Shown here: positions 6,183 through 10,678 of the stretch, one piece after another
Layout: every line of letters starts with the position of its first letter
Position numbering within the stretch: position 1 is the first letter of the stretch
Source: Zhenpiania hominis
GTDB lineage: Bacteria; Bacillota; Clostridia; Peptostreptococcales; Anaerovoracaceae
Direction of reading: 5' to 3'
Length of the DNA: 11,160 nucleotides
Assembly: GCF_014333425.1 (NCBI RefSeq)
Contig: NZ_JACRYT010000034.1
Span: 1-11,160, forward strand
Program-made: the position numbers and the translations under genes
Notes under the pieces: model-generated
Databases searched by the model: none
What the model was told of the DNA's origin: nothing
Seen by the model: the letters and a program-made list of their open reading frames with translations, nothing else

Positions 6183-6203
6183 CCTTCGGCAACGGGGGCT
6201 TTT
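6183..6203 (+). terminator. GNRA-loop hairpin, third copy
   Basis: Stem CCTTCG (6183-6188) / CGGGGG (6193-6198) with two T-G pairs, loop GCAA, then CTTTTACTTT. Its 3' arm and tail match the hairpins at 4885 and 5897. It sits right upstream of the antitoxin RNA promoter and within the leader of the minus-strand zinc-finger gene. Confidence 0.5.
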
Positions 6204-6209
6204 ACTTTA

Positions 6210-6237
6210 TTGACTTTTCAGTGATATTTGCTATAAT
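6210..6237 (+). promoter_or_regulatory. Strong promoter of the antitoxin RNA
   Basis: TTGACT (6210-6215), 16 bp, TATAAT (6232-6237): nearly consensus sigma-A. Expected start about 6244. No RBS or sensible frame follows; the transcript runs to the hairpin at 6300-6342. Confidence 0.85.
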
Positions 6238-6243
6238 ATACTT

Positions 6244-6350
6244 AACAAGACAGCCGACGAGTAGGCGCGAGCTACCCGCTCCGGCAAACAGTAGTTTTAA
6301 AGTAAAACCGCCTGTCCGGCCAAGAACAAGGCGGCTTTACTTATTTTTGG
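6244..6350 (+). ncRNA. Antisense RNA antitoxin of a type I toxin-antitoxin pair
   Basis: About 105 nt from the promoter at 6210-6237 to an intrinsic terminator (stem 6300-6313 / 6329-6342, 13 pairs with one mismatch, then ATTTTT). The RNA converges on the toxin gene and overlaps its stop codon and 3' untranslated region tail to tail, the arrangement known from txpA/RatA and bsrG/SR4 in Bacillus. Its role would be to pair with the toxin mRNA, block translation and trigger decay. The promoter and terminator are seen; pairing and function are inferred. Confidence 0.7.
6300..6350 (+). terminator. Terminator shared by toxin and antitoxin RNAs
   Basis: AAGTAAAACCGCCT (6300-6313) pairs with AGGCGGCTTTACTT (6329-6342) with one A/C mismatch. 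On the + strand ATTTTT follows. On the minus strand the 3' arm ends in TTTTACTTT, so it may also slow or stop toxin transcription. The toxin stop codon lies at its edge (6341-6343). Confidence 0.8.
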
Positions 6351-6421
6351 TGCAGATTCAGAATTGCAACGATTAAAAGACCAACGGTCAGTATAACCAT
6401 GAACTCTTCATATGTACTCAT
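6341..6421 (-). CDS. 26-aa hydrophobic toxin, holin-like type I toxin (TxpA/Hol_Tox-like)
   Basis: 26 aa: MSTYEEFMVILTVGL then LIVAILNLHQK. It has the short polar N-terminus (MSTYE), one membrane span (about 7-23) and a small basic tail, as in Gram-positive holin-like type I toxins; TxpA of B. subtilis also begins MSTYE. RBS AAAGGAT lies about 7-8 nt before the ATG. In the leader, TTATCC (minus strand of 6451-6456) can pair with GGATGA (6427-6432) and hide this RBS, and an inner hairpin TCCGA-GACT-TCGGA (6435-6448) stacks within. Overproduction of such peptides depolarises or damages the membrane. An antisense RNA converges from the left. It is too short for usual gene finding. The toxin promoter was not clear (weak TATATT near 6482-6487). 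Confidence 0.8.
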   Translation of the reverse strand: MSTYEEFMVILTVGLLIVAILNLHQK

Positions 6422-6521
6422 AAGCATCATCCTTTCCGAAGTCTCGGAGCGGATAAGCACGCCTTGTCGGCTGCCTTATTAAATATATTGAGTTATTTGT
6501 CCCCGTTGCAGGGGGCGTGAA

Positions 6522-7436
6522 TTAAACACTGACGGCATGAAGCTCATAAACCCCTTCATAGGTTTCCAATTTCAACAGGTCATTCTGGACAGATTGCACT
6601 GGGTAAATTTCTCCGGTATCCAGGTTAATATTGTTATCTTCTACCCAATAAGTCCCGTTGGTTGAATTAGAGCTACCATCATAGTAGGTAGAGCAGTAGA
6701 ATTCTCCGTTATCAAGAAATTGGAATTCGATATATCCGCCACTGATCCAATCACCTTCCCACATGCCGATAATGAGGTTTTGTTTGTGCGGGGTAATGCT
6801 TGCGGTCGTGTGTTGCTCCTTTGTGGAAGAGACAGTTTTAGCCCTTTCTTTTGTTTCCGCTTTGTTCTGCGTTGTAGATTTTCCCACATTATCCATATAT
6901 TCAATCTCATCATCTTGATTATAAAAGATGGTGTCGCCATCTACCTGAAGAATAAATACCTGTGTTCCATCTTTAGGGCACCGGATTAAAAATTCATGGT
7001 CGATGTCGGAACCCGTATCGAAAGTTGATTGAATATAGATAATTCCATCGACCTCCCATTCTTTGTAATCCATAATATGAATGTTCGCATCTGGATTATA
7101 AGTTTGTAGTGTTTGGATTGCTAGATCCATATATCCTTCCGTATCAGCAGTATTTTCCTGTGTAGTTTCATACTTCTCAGGATTTTTACTCATCTCATTA
7201 ATCCCAACGACTACGCCAAAAATAAATAGTGCGATAATTATAAGCCCTATTATACATCCGATTCTAGGTTTCTTTTTAGAATGGGGTGTTTCAATTTTTT
7301 GATTATCAATGGTTATTGTGGTAGAATCAACAACTTCTTTCTCGTCTTTATTGGAAGTATCTTCGATTTTGCAGCCACATTCAGGACAAAATTTCATGCC
7401 TTCCACTTTTTCGCCACACTTGGGACAGAACTTCAT
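6522..7436 (-). CDS. Zinc-ribbon membrane protein of unknown function
   Basis: 304 aa, RBS AGGAGG 8 nt before ATG. The N-terminus has a double-CxxC zinc ribbon (C4, C7, C17, C20: FCPKCG ... FCPECG), a polar linker, KKKPR, then one transmembrane helix (about 59-78). The rest should lie outside the cell: a globular part (about 95-185, YMDLAIQTLQTYNPDANIHIM ... FILQVDGDTIFYNQDDEIEY), a Thr/Ser/Lys-rich linker (about 188-218), and a beta-rich end (IGMWEGDWISGGYIEFQFLDNGEFYC ... GTYWVEDNNINLDTG) like small lipocalin-type extracellular domains. Zinc-ribbon plus membrane plus sensor-like outer domain is common in Firmicutes, often of unknown role. Next to the regulators it is likely expressed in the lysogen; superinfection exclusion is only a guess. 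Confidence 0.75.
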   Translation of the reverse strand: MKFCPKCGEKVEGMKFCPECGCKIEDTSNKDEKEVVDSTTITIDNQKIETPHSKKKPRIGCIIGLIIIALFIFGVVVGINEMSKNPEKYETTQENTADTEGYMDLAIQTLQTYNPDANIHIMDYKEWEVDGIIYIQSTFDTGSDIDHEFLIRCPKDGTQVFILQVDGDTIFYNQDDEIEYMDNVGKSTTQNKAETKERAKTVSSTKEQHTTASITPHKQNLIIGMWEGDWISGGYIEFQFLDNGEFYCSTYYDGSSNSTNGTYWVEDNNINLDTGEIYPVQSVQNDLLKLETYEGVYELHAVSV

Positions 7437-7518
7437 AAAACTTTCCTCCTAGATAAAATATAATTATCCCAATCCCCCATTTTGTTCAATAAATCAATAG
7501 TTGAATTAATATTGCACA

Positions 7519-7542
7519 TACTACTCTCATAGGAGGGTAGTA
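7519..7542 (+). promoter_or_regulatory. 10-bp palindrome covering RBS and start of the small XRE gene
   Basis: TACTACTCTC (7519-7528) pairs with GAGGGTAGTA (7533-7542), one T-G pair, 4-nt loop ATAG. It contains the GGAGG and ends at the A of the ATG. It may be a DNA operator for autoregulation or an mRNA hairpin that limits translation. A possible promoter (TTGTTC at 7482, 17 bp, ATTAAT) lies upstream. Confidence 0.55.
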
Positions 7543-7739
7543 TGGAAATATTGATTTACGATGCAAGGAAGTCAAAAGATATTTCCTTGCATGAATTGTC
7601 TAATCTGACCGGTATTGGGAGTAGTACACTAAACCGAATCGAAAATAAGATTACGTCACCAACTCTCGATCAGTTAGAATTAATTGCAATAGCGTTAAAT
7701 ACCAAAATTACCGCATTATTTCTGTCAAAGTACAAATGA
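7542..7739 (+). CDS. Small XRE-family helix-turn-helix regulator
   Basis: 65 aa, RBS AGGAGGG 4-5 nt before ATG. Nearly the whole protein is one HTH_3/XRE domain: residues 6-27 carry helices 1-2, GIGSSTLNRIENKITSPTLDQLELIAIALN the recognition helix and helix 4. No dimerisation or peptidase domain is added. It is divergent from the zinc-ribbon membrane gene and followed by the SOS-box promoter. It could be a Cro-like or accessory regulator, or control the divergent gene. The palindrome over its own start suggests autoregulation. Confidence 0.85.
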   Translation: MEILIYDARKSKDISLHELSNLTGIGSSTLNRIENKITSPTLDQLELIAIALNTKITALFLSKYK

Positions 7740-7761
7740 CCTATCTTTTATAGATTCAATT

Positions 7762-7786
7762 CCTTGTGCAAAAGGTGCATTTTTTA
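7762..7786 (+). terminator. Weak terminator after the small XRE gene
   Basis: TGCA-AAAGG-TGCA (7767-7779) can form a 4- to 5-bp stem and is followed by six Ts. It is short and AT-poor in stem stability, so only a weak stop of the XRE transcript. Confidence 0.35.
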
Positions 7787-7888
7787 TCCATTTGTACCGA
7801 TATTGGGAAACCGTTCCTGGGTTTAACACAGACCCCATTTTTTGTGATACAATCCGATCAAAGATACAGCAAAAACAAAATATCAGTA

Positions 7889-7921
7889 TTGTCAAACGCG
7901 AACATATGTTCTATAATGTTC
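7889..7921 (+). promoter_or_regulatory. Promoter with LexA (SOS) box between -35 and -10
   Basis: TTGTCA (7889-7894), 17 bp, TATAAT (7912-7917) is a strong promoter. Inside the spacer is CGAACATATGTTCT (7899-7912), which fits the Gram-positive LexA/DinR box CGAACRNRYGTTYG in 13 of 14 places. A further GTTC at 7918-7921 follows the -10. LexA bound here would exclude RNA polymerase. The -10 context CTATAATGTTC is identical to that of the early promoter at 8556, so the phage repressor may bind here too. Confidence 0.75.
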
Positions 7922-7963
7922 TTAGTTATCTTCGGCGGACATCCTTTGGGGAGGTGCTACATC

Positions 7964-8062
7964 ATGGACTACAAGAAAGCTATTATCGACTTACTAAACA
8001 AAGCAACAGATGAAGATGTTTTAGAACTCATCTATAGATTCTGTCGCAAGCTGATAGGCTAG
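7964..8062 (+). CDS. 32-aa helical peptide under the SOS-box promoter
   Basis: 32 aa (MDYKKAIIDLLNKATDED, then VLELIYRFCRKLIG). RBS GGGGAGG is 7 nt before the ATG at 7964; longer readings of this frame begin upstream of the promoter and are rejected. The sequence predicts two amphipathic helices with a basic end. Short proteins of this DYKK..I..LL type occur near phage repressors in Firmicutes, to my memory, with no proven role. It lies about 40 nt after the start of a transcript from the LexA-box promoter and stops inside a terminator, so it is a single-gene unit. The best guess is a small antirepressor or a host-regulator binder; this is inference from context. Confidence 0.7.
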   Translation: MDYKKAIIDLLNKATDEDVLELIYRFCRKLIG

Positions 8063-8090
8063 GGGAATCAGTTACCCCTGGTCTTTTTTG
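8059..8090 (+). terminator. Terminator overlapping both converging stop codons
   Basis: Stem CTAGGGG (8059-8065) / CCCCTGG (8075-8081) followed by TCTTTTTT. It contains the stop of the 32-aa gene (8060-8062). On the minus strand it encodes the last codons of the repressor (stop at 8072-8074). Confidence 0.8.
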
Positions 8091-8449
8091 TTAGCTAAAT
8101 CAACTGCAATTTTTTCGAGCACCTTCCATTCGTCCTCTGATAGCTTAGCAAGAGATTCTATTAATCTAGTTTTAAAAGAGTCATCTTCCTTTATCAAATC
8201 TCCTGCAAAGTCTGTTATGGTTTGGTTTCTGTTTAACTTTCGAAAAGGCTCCCCTTCGCCTGTTCTTAACCATTCTTCATTTACATTAAACTCTCTGCAT
8301 ATAGAAAGAATCATTTGCTCTGTTAAGTTCCTGTTATTGTTTTCAATGTTTGATATTGCAGTTTTTCCAACACCTAACGATTTTCCAAACTTTTCAAGCG
8401 TCATATTTAACTGCTTTCTTATCTCTTTAACGCGTTCTCCTTGCGTCAT
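8072..8449 (-). CDS. CI-like XRE repressor without S24 peptidase domain
   Basis: 125 aa from the ATG at 8449, with RBS AAAGAGGTG 6-7 nt upstream; a longer reading from 8494 covers the promoter and is rejected. The HTH_3 domain spans about residues 5-62 (GERVKEIRKQLNMTLEKFGK, VGKTAISNIENNNRNL, FNVNEEWLRTGEGEPF). The C-terminal part has a short helix pair (LSEDEWKVLEKIAVDLANK) typical of short Clostridial phage repressors. There is no Ala-Gly cleavage site and no Ser/Lys protease domain, so RecA-driven self-cleavage is unlikely. It is divergent from the early operon and should shut the promoter at 8533-8561. Confidence 0.9.
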   Translation of the reverse strand: MTQGERVKEIRKQLNMTLEKFGKSLGVGKTAISNIENNNRNLTEQMILSICREFNVNEEWLRTGEGEPFRKLNRNQTITDFAGDLIKEDDSFKTRLIESLAKLSEDEWKVLEKIAVDLANKKDQG

Positions 8450-8472
8450 TGCTCTCACCTCTTTCTGAACAA

Positions 8473-8501
8473 ATAATAACATTAAACGAATCATAAGTCA
8501 A
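8473..8501 (-). promoter_or_regulatory. Repressor promoter (minus strand)
   Basis: Minus-strand TTGACT (8501-8496), 17 bp, TATTAT (8478-8473). Expected start about 8466; a GAAC/GTTC half-site (8467-8470) lies at the start point, fitting autoregulation by the repressor. Confidence 0.8.
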
Positions 8502-8532
8502 TAAAAAAGTCCACATAGAAAACATATTCTTC

Positions 8533-8565
8533 TTGACTTTGTCCTCTTAGTGAACTATAATGTTC
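8533..8565 (+). promoter_or_regulatory. Early lytic promoter with embedded operator
   Basis: TTGACT (8533-8538), 17 bp, TATAAT (8556-8561). The -10 sits inside the palindrome TGAAC-TATAAT-GTTCA (8551-8566), the likely repressor operator. Start about 8568. It is back to back with the repressor promoter, -35 boxes about 30 bp apart. Confidence 0.85.
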
Positions 8566-8595
8566 ATAAAGATAACAAAGACGGGAGGTGAGTAC

Positions 8596-8775
8596 ATGAG
8601 TGACAAAGAAAAAGAAATTATCGAAACGATGGCCGAAGCGCTTCCGAAGATGAGCGAAAGAGATAAAGGGTACTTTCTTGGATATGCTGAGGCGATGGCA
8701 AATCACAAAGATTGTGGCGAGAGCAGTGAACATGATAACTTAGGCAAACAGTCAGAACCCAATAAAGCGGGATAG
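8596..8775 (+). CDS. Small early protein, first gene of the rightward operon
   Basis: 59 aa from the ATG at 8596, which has GGGAGGTG 6-8 nt upstream; the frame is open further left but has no RBS there. Charged N-terminus (MSDKEKEIIETMAEALPKMS), then RDKGYFLGYAEAMANHK, and a polar Ser/Asn/Glu-rich tail. Small proteins with the pattern P-KM...KGY-LGY-EAMA are frequent right after phage repressors in Clostridia, to my knowledge without assigned role. The position equals that of cro, but there is no HTH. Confidence 0.75.
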   Translation: MSDKEKEIIETMAEALPKMSERDKGYFLGYAEAMANHKDCGESSEHDNLGKQSEPNKAG

Positions 8776-8814
8776 GAAGATGGGATAGTAGTACTGGAAA
8801 GGAGGTGAAAGAGG

Positions 8815-9069
8815 ATGTGGATTTCAAAATCGGAATGGTATGCACTTCTTGAAGCTCTTGCCAATGCAGAAACTGTGCTGGGTGCATTTTCCAGAATGGT
8901 AAAAAATAAAAAGCTGACTGTTATGAAGTACGACTGCGCATATGGGGAACCTCTGAGAGTGGAAGTCCTTTTATCTTTATCCGCCCACGAGTGGTCTCAA
9001 ATTGAAAACTCAAAAGAGTGGGGGAAGATAGTGAAAACTTATCTGGAAGGGGAACACCAAGCCAAATAG
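8815..9069 (+). CDS. Early-region protein of unknown function
   Basis: 84 aa, RBS AAAGGAGG 9 nt before ATG. The first 40 residues are helical (ISKSEWYALLEALANAETVLGAF), followed by YGEPLRVEVLLSL and a helical, charged C-terminus. I do not recognise a family. Its last 149 bp overlap the 3' end of the minus-strand membrane gene, an unusual antiparallel overlap; the C-terminus after about residue 36 is therefore read on both strands. Confidence 0.65.
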   Translation: MWISKSEWYALLEALANAETVLGAFSRMVKNKKLTVMKYDCAYGEPLRVEVLLSLSAHEWSQIENSKEWGKIVKTYLEGEHQAK

Positions 9070-9403
9070 ACTTTGCGCTTAAAGACGGTATATCGAATGG
9101 AATTTCATCTGTTTCCGTTTTCCCGTTTGGATGGGGAAGCGGCAAGGGATCTTTAGAAGCAGTCATTTTGAGAGGATTCCCGCCTTCATAGATAGCGATG
9201 CTTGTGATTGAGAGTGGAAGCGTAGATTGGTTCCGCAATATGCACTTAAGAAAAAAACCGTTGTCAGTATTTTCGATTTTACAGATATAGATTTTCAAAT
9301 GTTTCCTTTGGCGAATATAGGTATAGATTGCGCCAAGTGCTCCGATAAGAGCTGTAAGGAAGGTGATATTTTCTTTTGTTAGTACATCAAAAATAGCTGG
9401 CAT
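8921..9403 (-). CDS. Membrane-anchored protein on the opposite strand, probable cargo gene
   Basis: 160 aa, RBS AAAGGA about 10 nt before ATG. One N-terminal membrane helix (about 13-29, ITFLTALIGALGAIYTYI) followed by RQRKHLK, so the rest is probably cytoplasmic. The body is a beta-sandwich-like pattern (LKIYICKIENTDNGFFLKCILRNQSTLPLSITSIAIYEGG ... LLSFQFETTRGRIKIKGL). An extended -10 (TGCTATGAT, minus strand 9440-9435 for TATGAT) lies upstream, so it has its own promoter. A single minus gene within the rightward early operon fits a lysogen-expressed cargo gene, perhaps for exclusion of other phages. Function unknown. Confidence 0.7.
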   Translation of the reverse strand: MPAIFDVLTKENITFLTALIGALGAIYTYIRQRKHLKIYICKIENTDNGFFLKCILRNQSTLPLSITSIAIYEGGNPLKMTASKDPLPLPHPNGKTETDEIPFDIPSLSAKSIWLGVPLPDKFSLSSPTLLSFQFETTRGRIKIKGLPLSEVPHMRSRTS

Positions 9404-9434
9404 AGGTGAAGTCCTTTCAAATTCATTTTATGAA

Positions 9435-9443
9435 ATCATAGCA
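9435..9443 (-). promoter_or_regulatory. Extended -10 of the minus-strand membrane gene
   Basis: Minus-strand TGC-TATGAT about 30 bp before the ATG at 9403. The -35 is poor (TTCCTT), as is common with TGn promoters. Confidence 0.45.
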
Positions 9444-9493
9444 CAGAATTAAGAAAAAAGGAATGAAAAGTGCTGGAGCAGGAGGGAAATAAA

Positions 9494-9670
9494 GTGATGA
9501 CAGTATTAGTAATTCATAGAACCATTTCAATACTGATCCTAATAGTAGGATTTGCATATAGTGCATATAAGGTCTGGGGAAAACACATCTGTGACATCTA
9601 TGACGTGCTAAGCCTTGGATTCATGTGGTTTTCAATAACCAATATGACGATTTATGCGGTAGCGTTATGA
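9494..9670 (+). CDS. Small two-span membrane protein
   Basis: 58 aa from GTG at 9494 (8 nt after GGAGG at 9481-9485) or 57 aa from the ATG at 9497; both share one RBS. Two hydrophobic segments: ISILILIVGFAYSAYKVW (about 10-27) and VLSLGFMWFSITNMTIYAV (about 38-56), with a short HICDIYD loop between. No family recognised. Followed by the next gene's RBS 3 nt after its stop, so translationally linked. Confidence 0.65.
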   Translation: MMTVLVIHRTISILILIVGFAYSAYKVWGKHICDIYDVLSLGFMWFSITNMTIYAVAL

Positions 9671-9684
9671 AAGGAGTTAACACA

Positions 9685-9861
9685 ATGGCACATGAATGGG
9701 AATTGGAAGTAGTAAAAGATTGGACAACGAATCAAATTAAAAATCGGATCTGGGCAGCTGTAAGCTGCGGTCAGCCGATACCCGGATGCGTTTCAGTAGA
9801 AGCGTTGAGGGCGGAGCTGATTAACAGAGGCGAGGAGCCAGTTGGATATCACAATACATAG
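9685..9861 (+). CDS. Small early-region protein, unknown
   Basis: 58 aa from the ATG at 9685 with AAAGGAG 8 nt upstream. Upstream in-frame starts at 9625 and 9667 lie within the preceding gene or lack an RBS. Acidic and helical, Trp-rich N-terminus (MAHEWELEVVKDWTTNQIKN), then IWAAVSCGQPIPGCVSVEALRAELINRGEEP. Gene order and size suggest an accessory early protein. No function assigned. Confidence 0.7.
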   Translation: MAHEWELEVVKDWTTNQIKNRIWAAVSCGQPIPGCVSVEALRAELINRGEEPVGYHNT

Positions 9862-9878
9862 GCGAGGAGGTGAATCAC

Positions 9879-10052
9879 ATGTTACTGAAGAAAGTTTTAT
9901 CTATCGACCGACAAACCGGAGAGCTTCTGGCAGAGAGATACACAGGAGAAGCAGATATGTCAGAGGAACGATTCTGGAAGCCGTTCGTTGAACTATATAA
10001 AGAGGATATGGAGAAGCTTGCAGAACGAATCGCGAAAGGAGGTACGCAATGA
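9879..10052 (+). CDS. Small early-region protein, charged
   Basis: 57 aa from the ATG at 9879, 8 nt after GAGGAGG; a GTG at 9870 overlaps that RBS and is rejected. N-terminal beta hairpin (LLKKVLSIDRQTGELLAERYTG), then a charged helix (FWKPFVELYKEDMEKLAERIAKGG). Its stop overlaps the next start as ATGA (10049-10052), a sign of translational coupling. Confidence 0.7.
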   Translation: MLLKKVLSIDRQTGELLAERYTGEADMSEERFWKPFVELYKEDMEKLAERIAKGGTQ

Positions 10053-10207
10053 GGCGGTTATTACCTGAACTTATTTTATCCCTGCTCTTCGGCATCCTGG
10101 TCCTGGCCGCGGCACATTACCAGCGCGGGTACTGGGCGGTTGGTGCGGAGGTGGTGCTGCCGATCGCACTACTCATCATATTGCTAAGAACAGAAATAGA
10201 AATTTAG
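10049..10207 (+). CDS. 52-aa two-span membrane protein, translationally coupled
   Basis: ATG at 10049 with AAAGGAGG 6-7 nt upstream, overlapping the previous stop by 4 bp. Two membrane helices (LPELILSLLFGILVLAAAHY, about 5-23, and AEVVLPIALLIILL, about 33-46) joined by QRGYWAVG. GC content is visibly higher than in the neighbours. It resembles small phage inner-membrane proteins, but no family is recognised. Confidence 0.75.
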   Translation: MRRLLPELILSLLFGILVLAAAHYQRGYWAVGAEVVLPIALLIILLRTEIEI

Positions 10208-10221
10208 GGGAGGGAGTAAAC

Positions 10222-10473
10222 ATGGAACAAATTTATCAGAAGAAAGAGGCCTTTGTTAAACGGGTAAAGCTGGCGTTAATCGCAGATGAAAGGAGTAATA
10301 TAGCAGACATTACGTATCAGAGAAACGAACAGGGTTTGGAAATCATAATGGTTTTGTTTAAACTGGGAGGATTTCGCAGAATTAACGTAACCGGAAACAG
10401 CAACGGTGCGAACTTCATGGAAATTGGAAGAGCGGTTTATGAAGGAGGTGCGAGAGGTGAAATTTACAGGTAA
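10222..10473 (+). CDS. Conserved-looking small phage protein
   Basis: 83 aa, RBS GGGGAGGGAG 5-7 nt before ATG. Two-part layout: a basic helix (QKKEAFVKRVKLALIADE) and a beta-rich core (NIADITYQRNEQGLEIIMVLFKLGGFRRINVTGNSNGANFMEI) with a closing helix. It overlaps the next gene by 17 bp. Such proteins are common in Clostridial phage early regions in my recollection; role unknown. Confidence 0.75.
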   Translation: MEQIYQKKEAFVKRVKLALIADERSNIADITYQRNEQGLEIIMVLFKLGGFRRINVTGNSNGANFMEIGRAVYEGGARGEIYR

Positions 10474-10678
10474 TCCGCTACAGTGTCCGCGCTGTGGAAA
10501 CACGGAAATCGAGCCAGATCATCATTACTGTACGATCTGCGGATTGCGGATAAAAGAAAATGCTCCCACAGGTGCGGCAACACCAATACGGGGAGCACGA
10601 GAAACTTATCACTTACAGAATAAACCAAAGAAGACGGTTTGTCAAATGGAGAAGAAAAATGAGCAAAACGAAAATTGA
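10457..10678 (+). CDS. Zinc-ribbon early protein
   Basis: 73 aa from GTG at 10457, 8 nt after GGAGG; upstream in-frame ATGs (10406, 10439) have no RBS. Residues 10-31 form a zinc ribbon: CPRCGN ... HHYCTICGL. The C-terminus is polar and basic (ENAPTGAATPIRG ... KPKKTVCQMEKKN). It overlaps the genes on both sides (17 and 20 bp), so it belongs to one tightly packed operon. A nucleic-acid-binding or adaptor role is likely but unproven. Confidence 0.7.
   Translation: MKFTGNPLQCPRCGNTEIEPDHHYCTICGLRIKENAPTGAATPIRGARETYHLQNKPKKTVCQMEKKNEQNEN

Larger units (their letters stand above)
6251..6473. repeat. Inverted repeat blocks flanking the type I locus
   Basis: CAGCCGAC (6251-6258) and CCGCTCCG (6276-6283) on the + strand recur on the minus strand at 6473-6466 and 6452-6445, with shared AGGCG and GCT between. 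So the 5' parts of toxin and antitoxin RNAs are alike. A toxin mRNA that reads through the hairpin would have a 3' end complementary to its own 5' end. Confidence 0.7.

Noticed and set aside
6498..6517. CCCC/GGGG hairpin as terminator of the zinc-ribbon membrane gene
   Set aside because: No U-tract follows on either strand; at best a degenerate copy of the GNRA hairpins.
7766..7963. Longer forms (98 codons) of the 32-aa peptide gene and the other-frame 73-codon ORF at 7792-8013
   Set aside because: Both begin upstream of the promoter and LexA box at 7889-7921 and lack an RBS. The ATG at 7964 has GGGGAGG.
8450..8494. N-terminal extension of the repressor to 8494
   Set aside because: It would cover the -10/-35 region at 8473-8501, and the ATG at 8449 has a proper RBS.
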